Shown: in pieces, positions 39,353-47,521 of the stretch
How positions within the stretch are numbered: position 1 is the stretch's first letter
How the letters are laid out: the number at the start of each line of letters is the position of its first letter
Assembly: GCF_024519315.1 (NCBI RefSeq)
Contig: NZ_JANIIC010000020.1
Location: 1 to 64,000 of the forward strand
DNA: 64,000 bases
Direction of reading: 5' to 3'
DNA from: Streptomyces malaysiensis subsp. samsunensis
GTDB lineage: Bacteria; Actinomycetota; Actinomycetes; Streptomycetales; Streptomycetaceae
Notes under the pieces: generated by a model
Told to the model about the DNA's origin: nothing
The model's input: the letters and a program-made list of their open reading frames with translations, nothing else
The model's database searches: none
Made by a program: the position numbers and the translations under genes

Positions 39353-40474
39353 TCAGCGCCGCTTGCCCGAGGGCCTGCCGCGCCCCCGGTTGCGGGAGGC
39401 GGGCTGGCGGCGCTGGCCGACGACCCCGGCGGGGGCCGCGGCGGCGTCCTCCAGGGCGGGCGCGTCGTCCTCCTCGGCCGCCGGGTCCGCGGCCTCGGCC
39501 TTGGCCGTCGCCGCACGCTTGGCCTTCACCCGCTTGGCCAGGGCCTTCATCCTCGAATCGCGCTCCTTCAGATCGGCGACCAGCGGGGTCGCGATGAAGA
39601 TCGAGGAGTACGCGCCGGCGGCGAGGCCGACGAAGAGCGCCAGCGAGATGTCGTTGAGCATGCCCGCGCCCAGCAGACCGCCGCCGATGAACAGCAGCGC
39701 GCCGACCGGCAGCAGCGCCACGACCGTGGTGTTGATGGATCGCACCAGGGTCGAGTTGAGGCTGCGGTTGGCGATTTCGCTGTAGGTGAAGCGGGTCTGC
39801 TTGGTGATGTCCTTCGACGCTTCCTTGAGACCGTCGAAGACCACGACGGTGTCGTAGAGCGAATAACCGAGGATCGTCAGCAGACCGATCACGGTGCCCG
39901 GGGTGACCTCGAAGCCGACCAGCGCGTAGACGCCGACGGTGATGGTGAGGTCGTGGACCAGCGCGATCAGGGCGGCCAGCGCCATCCGCCACTCGAAGGC
40001 GATGGCGAGATAGATCACCACCAGCACCATGAAGATCGCCAGACCCTGCCATGCCTTGCTGGCGATCTGCTCGCCCCAGCTCGGGCCGACCAGCTGGGTG
40101 TCGATCTTGCTGGTCGAGACGCCCAGCTCCTTGGCGAGCCCCTCCTGGACCGGCACGGCCTCCTTGGTGTCCAGCTCGCTGATCTGGACCCGCAGACCGC
40201 CGCGGCCGAGCTCCTGGACGACGACGGTGTGGCCGCCGGCCGCGTCCTCGGCCGCCTGGCGCACTTCGGTGCTCGAGATCTTGGTGTTGGGGGTGGTGAA
40301 GACCGCGCCGCCGGAGAACTCGATGCCCATGTTGAGGCCGCGCACCGCCAGGCCCACGATGGCCGTGATGGTGATCAGTATCGAGATGCCGTACCAGATC
40401 TTCCGCTTACCGACGAAGTCGTAGCCGACCTCGCCTCGGTAGAGCCTGGCGCCGAGAGTGCCGAGTCGCGACAT
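39353..40474 (-). CDS. secF: protein translocase subunit SecF
   Basis: Inner-membrane partner of SecD that uses the proton gradient to complete Sec export. 373 aa, six membrane helices (first IWYGISILITITAIVGLAV; last AGMLNDISLALFVGLAAGAY). The first loop (IEFSGGAVFT to KIDTQLVGPSWG) is the small periplasmic domain. Conserved ITVGVYALVGFEVTPGTVI, ILGYSLYDTVVVFDG and RSINTTVVALLP are intact. The C-terminal about 70 residues are an Ala/Lys/Arg-rich cytosolic tail. One base separates it from the secD stop. Confidence 0.97.
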   Translation of the reverse strand: MSRLGTLGARLYRGEVGYDFVGKRKIWYGISILITITAIVGLAVRGLNMGIEFSGGAVFTTPNTKISSTEVRQAAEDAAGGHTVVVQELGRGGLRVQISELDTKEAVPVQEGLAKELGVSTSKIDTQLVGPSWGEQIASKAWQGLAIFMVLVVIYLAIAFEWRMALAALIALVHDLTITVGVYALVGFEVTPGTVIGLLTILGYSLYDTVVVFDGLKEASKDITKQTRFTYSEIANRSLNSTLVRSINTTVVALLPVGALLFIGGGLLGAGMLNDISLALFVGLAAGAYSSIFIATPLVADLKERDSRMKALAKRVKAKRAATAKAEAADPAAEEDDAPALEDAAAAPAGVVGQRRQPASRNRGRGRPSGKRR

Positions 40475-40475
40475 C

Positions 40476-42254
40476 TCACGCCTCCTTCGTGTCGGCGGGG
40501 CCGGGGGCGGCGGGACGGCGACGGCGCAGCGGCGGCGCGACCCCGAGGCGCTTGGGGTCCAGCCCGGACCACGCGTGGCCGTTCCCGAAGAACGGGCGGC
40601 GGGCGAGGATCGTCATCAGCGGCTTGGTGAAGAGGAACACCACGGCGACGTCGAGCAGCGTGGTCAGCCCCAGGGTGAAGGCGAAGCCCTGCACCTTGCC
40701 GACGGTGACGATGTAGAGCACCGCGGCGGCCAGGAACGACACGAAGTCGGACACCAGGATGGTGCGCCGGGCCCGCGGCCAGCCGCGCTCGACGGCGGGG
40801 CGCAGCGAGCGGCCCTCCCGGATCTCGTCGCGGATCCGTTCGAAGTAGACGATGAACGAGTCGGCGGTGATACCGATGGCCACGATCGCGCCGCAGACCG
40901 CCGGGAGGTTCAGCGCGAAGCCGATACCCGGACCGAGCAGCACCATGATCGTGTACGTCAGGATCGCGGAGACCCCGAGGCTGGCCATGGCCACGAGGGC
41001 CAGACCGCGGTAGTAGACCACCAGGTAGATCACGACAAGCGCGAGGCCGATGGCACCGGCGATCAGACCGGCGTCCAGCTGCTCGCCGCCGAGCGCGGCG
41101 GAGACGGTGGTCTCGTCCGCGATGTCGAAGGACAGCGGCAGCGCACCGTAGGACAGCACGTTGGCCAGGTTCTCGGCGCTCTGCTGGGTGAAGCCGCCGG
41201 AGATGGTGGCCCGGCCGCCGGTGATGGCGCCCTGGGTGACCTCGGGGTCGGAGACGACCGCGCCGTCCAGGACGATCGCGAAGCGGTTCTGCGGGGACTG
41301 CTTGGTGGTGAGCTCACCGGTGGTCTTGGCGAACTTCTTGGAGCCCCTACCGTTGAAGTCGAGCTGGACGATCCAGCCCGCCCCGTTCTGGCTCTCGAAG
41401 ACCGCCGAGGCGTCGTCCACATCGGTGCCCTCGACCTCGGAGGGGCCGAGGACGAACTTGGCGTCGCCCTTCTCGCTGCACGCCAGCACGGACTCGCTCG
41501 GCTTGGCGTTGGCCGCCTTCTCGGCCGCCGCGGCGCGTCCCGCCGTGGTGGTGCAGTCCAGGTTCGCGAACTGCTTGGCCAGCTCCTCCTGGCTGTCGGA
41601 GCCGGAGGGCTTCTTGGACGGGTCGGCCTTGGGGGTCTTCGACGGCGAGGGGCTCTGGGACCCGCTGGGCGTCTCGTCGGCCTTCAGGCCCTCGGAGAGG
41701 GCCCGCCCCTGGGTGCTGGGGCTGGCGGAGGAGGACGGAGCCGACGGCGTGCCGGACGGCTTGCCGCCCTTGTCGTCGCCCTTGTCATTGCCCTTGCCGC
41801 TGGCGGACGGGTTGGGGGTGGAGCTGGGGTCGGGGGTCTTCTGACCGCTGGTGGTCGTGGCCACCGGCCGGAAGTAGAGCTGGGCGGTGGTGCCGACCTG
41901 CTGCCGGGCCTGTTTCGCGTTCGTCCCCTTGGGGATGTTGACGATGATGTGCTTCTCGCCCTGCGTCTGGACCTCGGCCTCGGACACACCCAGACCGTTG
42001 ACCCGCCGCTCGATGATGCTCACGGCGGTGTTCATATTGTCCGTGTTGATCGCGTTGGGCTTGCCCGGTTGGTTCTTGGCCTCCAGCGTGAAGCTGGTGC
42101 CGCCCGCGAGATCGATACCCAGTCGCGGCGTGGTGTGACCGGAGGCGAACATGCCTCCGGTCAGTCCCACGATGGCGATCAGGATGACGGCCAAGGCGCG
42201 CCCGGGCCTGCCCTGTGACCCGGAGGACCTGCGGCCCTTCTTCGGTGCTGCCAC
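40476..42254 (-). CDS. secD: protein translocase subunit SecD
   Basis: 592 aa, six membrane helices (first ALAVILIAIVGLTGG, then five near the C-terminus). The periplasmic P1 domain contains a long Ser/Pro/Lys/Gly-rich insertion at about residues 145-235 (SSTPNPSASGKGNDKGDDKG region), typical of Streptomyces SecD but unusual elsewhere. GIDLAGGTSFTLEAK, SFDIADETTVSAALGG and IVAIGITADSFIVYFERIRD are the conserved functional blocks. I use the GTG at 42254 (MAAPKKGRRSSG), with GGAG 10 nt upstream; the frame is open 11 codons further. Confidence 0.96.
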   Translation of the reverse strand: MAAPKKGRRSSGSQGRPGRALAVILIAIVGLTGGMFASGHTTPRLGIDLAGGTSFTLEAKNQPGKPNAINTDNMNTAVSIIERRVNGLGVSEAEVQTQGEKHIIVNIPKGTNAKQARQQVGTTAQLYFRPVATTTSGQKTPDPSSTPNPSASGKGNDKGDDKGGKPSGTPSAPSSSASPSTQGRALSEGLKADETPSGSQSPSPSKTPKADPSKKPSGSDSQEELAKQFANLDCTTTAGRAAAAEKAANAKPSESVLACSEKGDAKFVLGPSEVEGTDVDDASAVFESQNGAGWIVQLDFNGRGSKKFAKTTGELTTKQSPQNRFAIVLDGAVVSDPEVTQGAITGGRATISGGFTQQSAENLANVLSYGALPLSFDIADETTVSAALGGEQLDAGLIAGAIGLALVVIYLVVYYRGLALVAMASLGVSAILTYTIMVLLGPGIGFALNLPAVCGAIVAIGITADSFIVYFERIRDEIREGRSLRPAVERGWPRARRTILVSDFVSFLAAAVLYIVTVGKVQGFAFTLGLTTLLDVAVVFLFTKPLMTILARRPFFGNGHAWSGLDPKRLGVAPPLRRRRPAAPGPADTKEA

Positions 42255-42353
42255 CTTCTCGTATCTCCCTGTCCAACCGCCCCGCATCGGGTGTGCGCGG
42301 GGCGGCCACGAAGTCTTGTGGGGACGAGCCCCCGCCGGAGCCTAGACCGTCCA

Positions 42354-42394
42354 GGGAACCGCGGCGCACCGATCGAGGGCGCGCCGCGGTTCCC
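42354..42394 (-). terminator. hairpin between yajC and secD
   Basis: A perfect 14-bp stem (GGGAACCGCGGCGC and complement) with a 13-nt loop, 11 nt after the yajC stop and 100 nt before secD. It may attenuate secDF relative to yajC. Confidence 0.65.
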
Positions 42395-42405
42395 GGATGA
42401 CGGAC

Positions 42406-42993
42406 TTACTTCGCGTCGGTGCCGCCGTCCCGCTTGTCGTCCTCGGAGGTGGCCGCCGCGGCGGTGTCGTCCTTGCCGAGGTCGATCTTCTTGACGTCCG
42501 TCTTCTCGTCCGCCTCGTCGGCCTTCTCGACCGCATCGGTCTTCTCGGCCGCCTCGGCCTTTTCGACCGTGTCAGCCTTCTCGAGCGCGTCGGTCTTCTC
42601 GAGCGCGTCGGCCTTGTCGGCGGAGTCACCGTCGGCATCGACGGACTCGGTCAGCGAGGAGGCGTCGTCGGGAACGACAGGGGTGTCGGTGGCGTCCTCG
42701 TCGTCGGGGTCGATGCCGTGCACGATGTGGTTGTACTCGGTGTCCGACAGGACGGCCCCCACGGAGTTCTTCGCGTAGATCGCGTGTACGCCGGGGGCCA
42801 CCTCGAGGAGGACCGTGTCGTCGTGGACCTCCTTGACCGTCGCATACATGCCGCCGATGGTCCGCACGCCGGAGCCCGGCTGCATGTCATTGCGCATCTG
42901 CTGGGCCTGGCGCTGCTTGTTCTTGGCCGAACGCGTCATCAGGAACATGGCCCCGATAAGCACGATGAACGGCAGGAGAGTCACGATATTCAC
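42406..42993 (-). CDS. yajC: preprotein translocase subunit YajC
   Basis: 195 aa, longer than the usual 85-110 aa. N-terminal membrane helix (MNIVTLLPFIVLIGAMFLM) and the conserved GSGVRTIGGMYATVKEVHDD. The C-terminal half is an acidic, Lys-rich tail of hexapeptide-like repeats (EKADALEKTDALEKAD), which I expect to be helical or disordered. It is part of the SecDF-YajC complex; the tail's role is unknown and its coding DNA contains near-exact 18-nt repeats. ATG at 42993. Confidence 0.93.
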   Translation of the reverse strand: MNIVTLLPFIVLIGAMFLMTRSAKNKQRQAQQMRNDMQPGSGVRTIGGMYATVKEVHDDTVLLEVAPGVHAIYAKNSVGAVLSDTEYNHIVHGIDPDDEDATDTPVVPDDASSLTESVDADGDSADKADALEKTDALEKADTVEKAEAAEKTDAVEKADEADEKTDVKKIDLGKDDTAAAATSEDDKRDGGTDAK

Positions 42994-43287
42994 GGGACGG
43001 AAATTCCTTCACACGACCGCGGGGAGCGGCCTGGTCTACGGGGGTGGGTATACCGCACAGTGAGCGGACGGCATACGGACGGCATCGGCGGAGTCTAAGC
43101 GAGCCCACGCCAATGGAACAACGCCCGGCGCGGTACCGGGGTTCCTGACCCCGCCATTATTGGTCCTCTACGCCATGATGCAGGGTAAGCGAGCGCTTAT
43201 GGCCCGCGATGGCCCCGCATGCCCCTCATGGTGCGTCTTGCCCCGTCATCCTCTGGGCATGCGGCCCACATCCCCCGGCATGCCGTC

Positions 43288-44376
43288 TCATGTGTCGAAG
43301 AGCCCCGCCTGGGCGCCGCCCGCGGTCTGCGGCGGCGGGGTGAGCCCCATATGGGCCCAGGCCGCCGGGGTGCCGATCCGGCCCCGGGGCGTACGGGCCA
43401 GCAGCCCCTCCCGGACCAGGAAGGGCTCGGCGACCTCCTCGACCGTCTCGCGCTCCTCCCCCACCGCGACCGCCAGGGTCGACAGGCCCACCGGGCCGCC
43501 GCCGAACAGCTTGAGCAGGGCGCTGAGCACCGCCCGGTCCAGCCGGTCCAGGCCGCGCTCGTCCACGTCGTACACGGCGAGGGCGCTGGCGGCGATCTCC
43601 CGGGTGATCACGCCGTCCGCCTTGACCTGGGCGTAGTCACGCACCCGGCGCAGCAGACGGTTGGCGATCCGGGGGGTGCCGCGGGAGCGGCCCGCGATCT
43701 CGGACGCGCCCTCGGTCCCGATGGTCACATCGAGCAGCCCGGCCGAGCGGTGGACGACCCGCTCCAGCTCCGCCGGGGCGTAGAACTCCATATGGCCGGT
43801 GAAGCCGAAGCGGTCGCGCAGCGGGGGCGGCAGCAGCCCGGCCCGGGTGGTGGCGCCGACCAGCGTGAACGGCGGCAGCTCCAGCGGAATGGCGGTGGCA
43901 CCTGGCCCCTTGCCGACGATGACGTCGACGCGGAAGTCCTCCATCGCCATGTAGAGCATCTCCTCGGCGGGCCGGGACATCCGGTGGATCTCGTCGAGGA
44001 AGAGCACCTCGCCCTCGGTGAGCGAGGAGAGGATCGCGGCCAGATCGCCGGCGTGCTGGATGGCGGGGCCGGAGGTGATCCGGATCGGGGCGCCCATCTC
44101 GGCGGCGATGATCATGGAGAGAGAGGTCTTGCCCAGTCCGGGCGCGCCGGAGAGCAGCACATGGTCGGCGGTGCCGCCACGCTGCCGGGCCGCCTTGAGC
44201 ACCAGGTCCAGCTGCTCGCGCACCCGCTCCTGCCCCACGAACTCGCCGAGGTCCTTCGGGCGCAGCGCGGCCTCCACCGCCTGGTCGTCGCCGTCGGCGT
44301 CGGCGCCCACCAGCCTGCCGCCCGTGCCGGGCGGGGCGTCGTCGGCGGTGGCCGGTGGGGTCTCGTCCCAGTTCAC
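43288..44376 (-). CDS. ruvB: Holliday junction branch migration ATPase RuvB
   Basis: 362 aa AAA+ motor that drives branch migration with RuvA. N-terminal about 30 residues are variable. Walker A GAPGLGKTS, Walker B FLDEIHR, sensor I GATTRAGLL, arginine finger region PLRDRFGF and winged-helix C-terminus (GGGPVGLSTLAVAVGEE). GTG at 44376. The gap 42994-43287 to yajC contains a small stem (GGGGT-5 nt-ACCCC) near 43137 and an 11-bp direct repeat CGGACGGCATA but no gene. Confidence 0.97.
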   Translation of the reverse strand: MNWDETPPATADDAPPGTGGRLVGADADGDDQAVEAALRPKDLGEFVGQERVREQLDLVLKAARQRGGTADHVLLSGAPGLGKTSLSMIIAAEMGAPIRITSGPAIQHAGDLAAILSSLTEGEVLFLDEIHRMSRPAEEMLYMAMEDFRVDVIVGKGPGATAIPLELPPFTLVGATTRAGLLPPPLRDRFGFTGHMEFYAPAELERVVHRSAGLLDVTIGTEGASEIAGRSRGTPRIANRLLRRVRDYAQVKADGVITREIAASALAVYDVDERGLDRLDRAVLSALLKLFGGGPVGLSTLAVAVGEERETVEEVAEPFLVREGLLARTPRGRIGTPAAWAHMGLTPPPQTAGGAQAGLFDT

Positions 44377-44443
44377 TGCGTTCAGCCTCGCGATGTCGTC
44401 CGAAGGGGTGCCGCCGGTCGCGGCCTGCCGCGGCCGCGGTGGT

Positions 44444-45064
44444 TCACCGGGTGCGGTTCAGGGTTTGCAGGGCGGCCCGCAGCAGCTGAGCCACGTGGGG
44501 CGTGCCGCCCGCGGCCACCGTCTCCTCGGCCCTCGGGGTGACGGCGGCCACCGCCTCGTCGGCCTCCCGGGTGGCGTAGCCGAGGCCGACCAGCGCGGTG
44601 TGCAGCTGGTCGCTCCAGCCAGGGGCGGCCGCGGAGCGGGCGCCGGGCACGGTGGAGCCGAGCGGCTCGCCGAGCCGGTCCTTGAACTCCAACAGCAGCC
44701 GCTGCGCCCCCTTCTTGCCGATACCGGGGACGGCGGTGAGCGCCTTCTCGTCCCCGGTGGACACCGCGAGCCGCAGCGCGTCCGGGGAGTGCACGGCCAG
44801 CATGGCCTGGGCCAGCCGGGGGCCGACCCCGCTGGCGGTCTGGAGCAGCTCGAAGACCTGGCGCTCGTCGTCGTCGGCGAAGCCGTAGAGGGTCAGCGAG
44901 TCCTCACGGACGACGAGGGAGGTGGCCAGCCGGGCCGGCTGCCCGACGCGCAGCCCGGACAGGGTGGCCGGGGTGCACTGGACCGCCATCCCGACCCCGC
45001 CGACCTCGATCACGGCGGTGTCCGGGGCGACGGCCGCCACCGGACCGGAGACGAACGCGATCAT
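44444..45064 (-). CDS. ruvA: Holliday junction DNA-binding protein RuvA
   Basis: 206 aa. The OB-fold N-terminal domain (FVSGPVAAVAPDTAVIEVGG), the two helix-hairpin-helix motifs (VGPRLAQAMLAV and VPGIGKKGAQRLLLEFKDRL) and the C-terminal RuvB-binding domain (HTALVGLGYATREADEAV) are all present, at the usual length. The ATG overlaps the ruvC stop as ATGA. Confidence 0.97.
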   Translation of the reverse strand: MIAFVSGPVAAVAPDTAVIEVGGVGMAVQCTPATLSGLRVGQPARLATSLVVREDSLTLYGFADDDERQVFELLQTASGVGPRLAQAMLAVHSPDALRLAVSTGDEKALTAVPGIGKKGAQRLLLEFKDRLGEPLGSTVPGARSAAAPGWSDQLHTALVGLGYATREADEAVAAVTPRAEETVAAGGTPHVAQLLRAALQTLNRTR

Positions 45065-45702
45065 GAGCTACGGCCTTTCGTGGTGCGCGCGGTGCCCGCG
45101 GGGCGAGAGGTATCCGGGGTGCGGGCGGTACTGGTGGCGCGGGCGGTACCCGTGGTGCGGGCGGCATTCGTGGTGCGGGCGGCATTCGTGGTGCGGTGGG
45201 CGGCGACGGCCTGCTGGAGGCGGTTGGTCGCGGGAGCCCGCCAGATATGGCAGATGGCGAGCGCCAGGGCGTCGGCGGCGTCGGCCGGTTTGGGCGGTGC
45301 GTCCAGCCGCAGCAGCCGGGTCACCATCGAGCCGACCTGCGCCTTGTCGGCGCGCCCCGATCCGGTGACGGCCGCCTTGACCTCGCTGGGGGTGTGCAGC
45401 GCGACCGGGAGCCCACGGCGGGCCGCGCACAGCATCGCGACGGCGCTGGCCTGGGCGGTGCCCATGACGGTGCGTACGTTGTGCTGGCTGAACACCCGCT
45501 CCACGGCCACGAATTCGGGCCGGTGGGCGTCCAGCCACTCCTCGATGCCGCGCTCGATGAGGACGAGCCGCTCGGCGACCGCGGCATCCGCCCCGCTCCG
45601 TATGACCCCGACGCCGAGCATCCGCAGCGGGCGGCCCGCGACCCCCTCCACCACGCCGACGCCGCACCGGGTCAGCCCCGGGTCCACGCCCAGCACACGC
45701 AC
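45061..45702 (-). CDS. ruvC: crossover junction endodeoxyribonuclease RuvC, repeat-extended
   Basis: 213 aa, longer than the usual 165-185 aa. RNase H-like fold with active-site acids D7 in GVDPGLTRCG, Glu in VAVERVFSQHN and the Asp pair in PADAADALALAICH. The last about 40 residues are a basic Thr/Ala/Arg tail of hexapeptide repeats (RTTNAA, RTTNAA, RTTGTA, RATSTA, RTPDTS, RPAGTA), encoded by near-identical 18-nt DNA repeats, so it looks like recent slippage growth. GTG start at 45702. It is the first of ruvCAB. Confidence 0.95.
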   Translation of the reverse strand: MRVLGVDPGLTRCGVGVVEGVAGRPLRMLGVGVIRSGADAAVAERLVLIERGIEEWLDAHRPEFVAVERVFSQHNVRTVMGTAQASAVAMLCAARRGLPVALHTPSEVKAAVTGSGRADKAQVGSMVTRLLRLDAPPKPADAADALALAICHIWRAPATNRLQQAVAAHRTTNAARTTNAARTTGTARATSTARTPDTSRPAGTARTTKGRSS

Positions 45703-45784
45703 CGCGCCCCTCCCCTCACCGCTGCTTCGGTCACCTGTTCTTGCAGGCTAGCGGCTGCCGCCGACAACACCGGCGGACAACGCC

Positions 45785-45819
45785 GACGGGCCGGTGGGGT
45801 GCTGCCCCGCCGGCCCGTC
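45785..45819 (-). terminator. terminator between yebC and ruvC
   Basis: A 15-bp stem with one T-C mismatch (GACGGGCCGGTGGGG pairing with CCCCGCCGGCCCGTC) and a 5-nt loop, 31 nt after the yebC stop. Confidence 0.75.
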
Positions 45820-45849
45820 CCGTTCGTCGACCGCCGTGCCGATCCGCCG

Positions 45850-46602
45850 TCAGGCGTCCACCTTGGCCATGACCTCGTCGGAGACGTCGAAGTTGGCGAA
45901 GACGTTCTGCACGTCGTCGCTGTCCTCGAGGGCGTCGATCAGCTTGAAGATCTTGCGCGCGGCGTCCTCCTCGAGCTGGACCTGCATCGTGGGCACGAAG
46001 TTGGCCTCGGCCGAGTCGTAGTCGATGTCGGCCTCCTGGAGGGAGGTGCGGACCGCGACCAGGTCGGTGGCCTCGCTGATGACCTCGAAGGACTCACCGA
46101 GGTCGTTGACCTCCTCGGCGCCCGCGTCCAGGACCGCGCCCAGCACATCGTCCTCGGTGAGTTCGCCCTTGGGGACGATGACGACGCCCTTACGGTTGAA
46201 GAGGTACGACACGGAGCCCGGGTCGGCCATCGAACCGCCGTTGCGCGTCATCGCGACGCGGACGTCGGAGGCCGCGCGGTTGCGGTTGTCGGTCAGACAC
46301 TCGATGAGCACGGCCACGCCGTTGGGGCCATAGCCCTCGTACATGATCGTCTCGTACTCGGCGCCACCGGCCTCGAGACCGGCACCGCGCTTGACCGCGC
46401 TGTCGATGTTCTTGTTCGGAACCGACTGCTTCTTCGCCTTCTGGATGGCGTCGAAGAGCGTCGGGTTGCCCTCCGGGTCGGCGCCGCCCATACGGGCCGC
46501 AACCTCGACGTTCTTGATCAGCTTCGCGAAGAGCTTGCCGCGCTTGGCATCGATCACGGCCTTCTTGTGCTTCGTCGTAGCCCATTTAGAGTGGCCGGAC
46601 AT
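45850..46602 (-). CDS. yebC: YebC/PmpR family transcriptional regulator
   Basis: 250 aa, complete family length: N-terminal HSKWATTKHKKAVIDAKRGK, then three domains with GTG/GPNGVAVLIECLTDNRNR and the acidic C-terminus. Family members bind DNA and, in some bacteria, relieve ribosome stalling at proline motifs; the role here is likely gene regulation or translation support. The placement just upstream of ruvC is widely conserved. ATG at 46602. Confidence 0.95.
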   Translation of the reverse strand: MSGHSKWATTKHKKAVIDAKRGKLFAKLIKNVEVAARMGGADPEGNPTLFDAIQKAKKQSVPNKNIDSAVKRGAGLEAGGAEYETIMYEGYGPNGVAVLIECLTDNRNRAASDVRVAMTRNGGSMADPGSVSYLFNRKGVVIVPKGELTEDDVLGAVLDAGAEEVNDLGESFEVISEATDLVAVRTSLQEADIDYDSAEANFVPTMQVQLEEDAARKIFKLIDALEDSDDVQNVFANFDVSDEVMAKVDA

Positions 46603-46702
46603 CCGCCTGTCTCCTTCGCGTAACCCATTGCTGTACGAACGCCTGCGATCCTACCGGGATAGGCTCGGCCCGCGGCGCGGACCAGCCCCACCACCCGCGA
46701 CC

Positions 46703-46827
46703 GAGCGCTACGCGCGCAGCACCGCCCTCCCGTCGCCCCCCACCACCCTCAACCGAGCGCTACGCGCGCAGCACCGCCCTCCCGTCGCCCACCACCACCC
46801 TCAACCGAGCGCTACGCGCGCAGCACC
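46703..46827. repeat. 52-bp tandem repeat duplicating the pdxT 3' end
   Basis: The 21-nt element GAGCGCTACGCGCGCAGCACC recurs at 46703, 46755 and 46807, exactly 52 bp apart. The third copy is the end of pdxT including its stop; the two others lie downstream. Between them are near-identical GCCCTCCCGTCGCC...ACCACCCTCAA blocks. The intergenic gap 46603-46811 holds nothing else. Confidence 0.9.
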
Positions 46828-47432
46828 ATCTCTACGAAGAGCTGGTGCACCCGATGGTCGCCGGTCAGCTCGGGGTGGAACGAGGTCGCCAGGACGTTGC
46901 CCTGCCGGACGGCGACGGTGTGCCCGTCGAACGTCGCGAGCACCTCGGCCCCGCCGCCCACGGACTCGACCCACGGCGCGCGGATGAAGACCCCCTCGAC
47001 CGGGCCGCCGTCGATGCCGTCGATGTCGACCTCGGCCTCGAACGACTCGTTCTGACGGCCGAAGGCGTTACGGCGCACGATCATGTCGATGCCGCCGATG
47101 GTCTCCTGGTCGTCCCGGCCGTCGAGGATCTTGTCCGCGAGCATGATCATGCCCGCGCAGGTACCGTACACCGGCATCCCGGCCCGGACCCGCTCGCGCA
47201 GCGGCTCCAGCAGCCCGAAGACGATCGCCAGCTTGGACATGGTGGTCGACTCGCCCCCGGGGATCACCAGGCCGGCGACCTCGGCGAGTTCCTCGGGGCG
47301 GCGGACCTGCCGGGCCGTGGCCCCGGCCGCGGTGAGCGCGGCGAGATGCTCGCGGACATCGCCCTGGAGGGCGAGCACACCGACCACGGGGGTGTCGGCG
47401 GAGGACGCGGCCGGTATGGACGACGTAGTCAC
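46812..47432 (-). CDS. pdxT: pyridoxal 5'-phosphate synthase glutaminase subunit
   Basis: 206 aa class I-like glutaminase that supplies ammonia to PdxS. Nucleophile Cys in YGTCAGMIML, GGESTTMSKL and the His/Glu in ATSFHPELTGD, with VPG-type GVLALQGDVREH near the N-terminus after a variable SSIPAASSAD extension. ATG at 47432. It lies downstream of pdxS with a hairpin between them. The 3' end is part of a 52-bp tandem repeat. Confidence 0.96.
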   Translation of the reverse strand: MTTSSIPAASSADTPVVGVLALQGDVREHLAALTAAGATARQVRRPEELAEVAGLVIPGGESTTMSKLAIVFGLLEPLRERVRAGMPVYGTCAGMIMLADKILDGRDDQETIGGIDMIVRRNAFGRQNESFEAEVDIDGIDGGPVEGVFIRAPWVESVGGGAEVLATFDGHTVAVRQGNVLATSFHPELTGDHRVHQLFVEMVLRA

Positions 47433-47459
47433 GGAAGCGAAGACCTCTCGAACGTCAGG

Positions 47460-47499
47460 GGCACCACACGCCGGGCCGGTACGCCGGGCGCGTGGTGCC
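47460..47499 (-). terminator. hairpin between pdxS and pdxT
   Basis: GGCACCAC/GTGGTGCC plus four further pairs around one A-C mismatch form a 12-bp interrupted stem in the 89-nt gap. It may set the ratio of the two subunits. Confidence 0.55.
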
Positions 47500-47521
47500 G
47501 TGTGCGCCGTACGGGCGCCGG

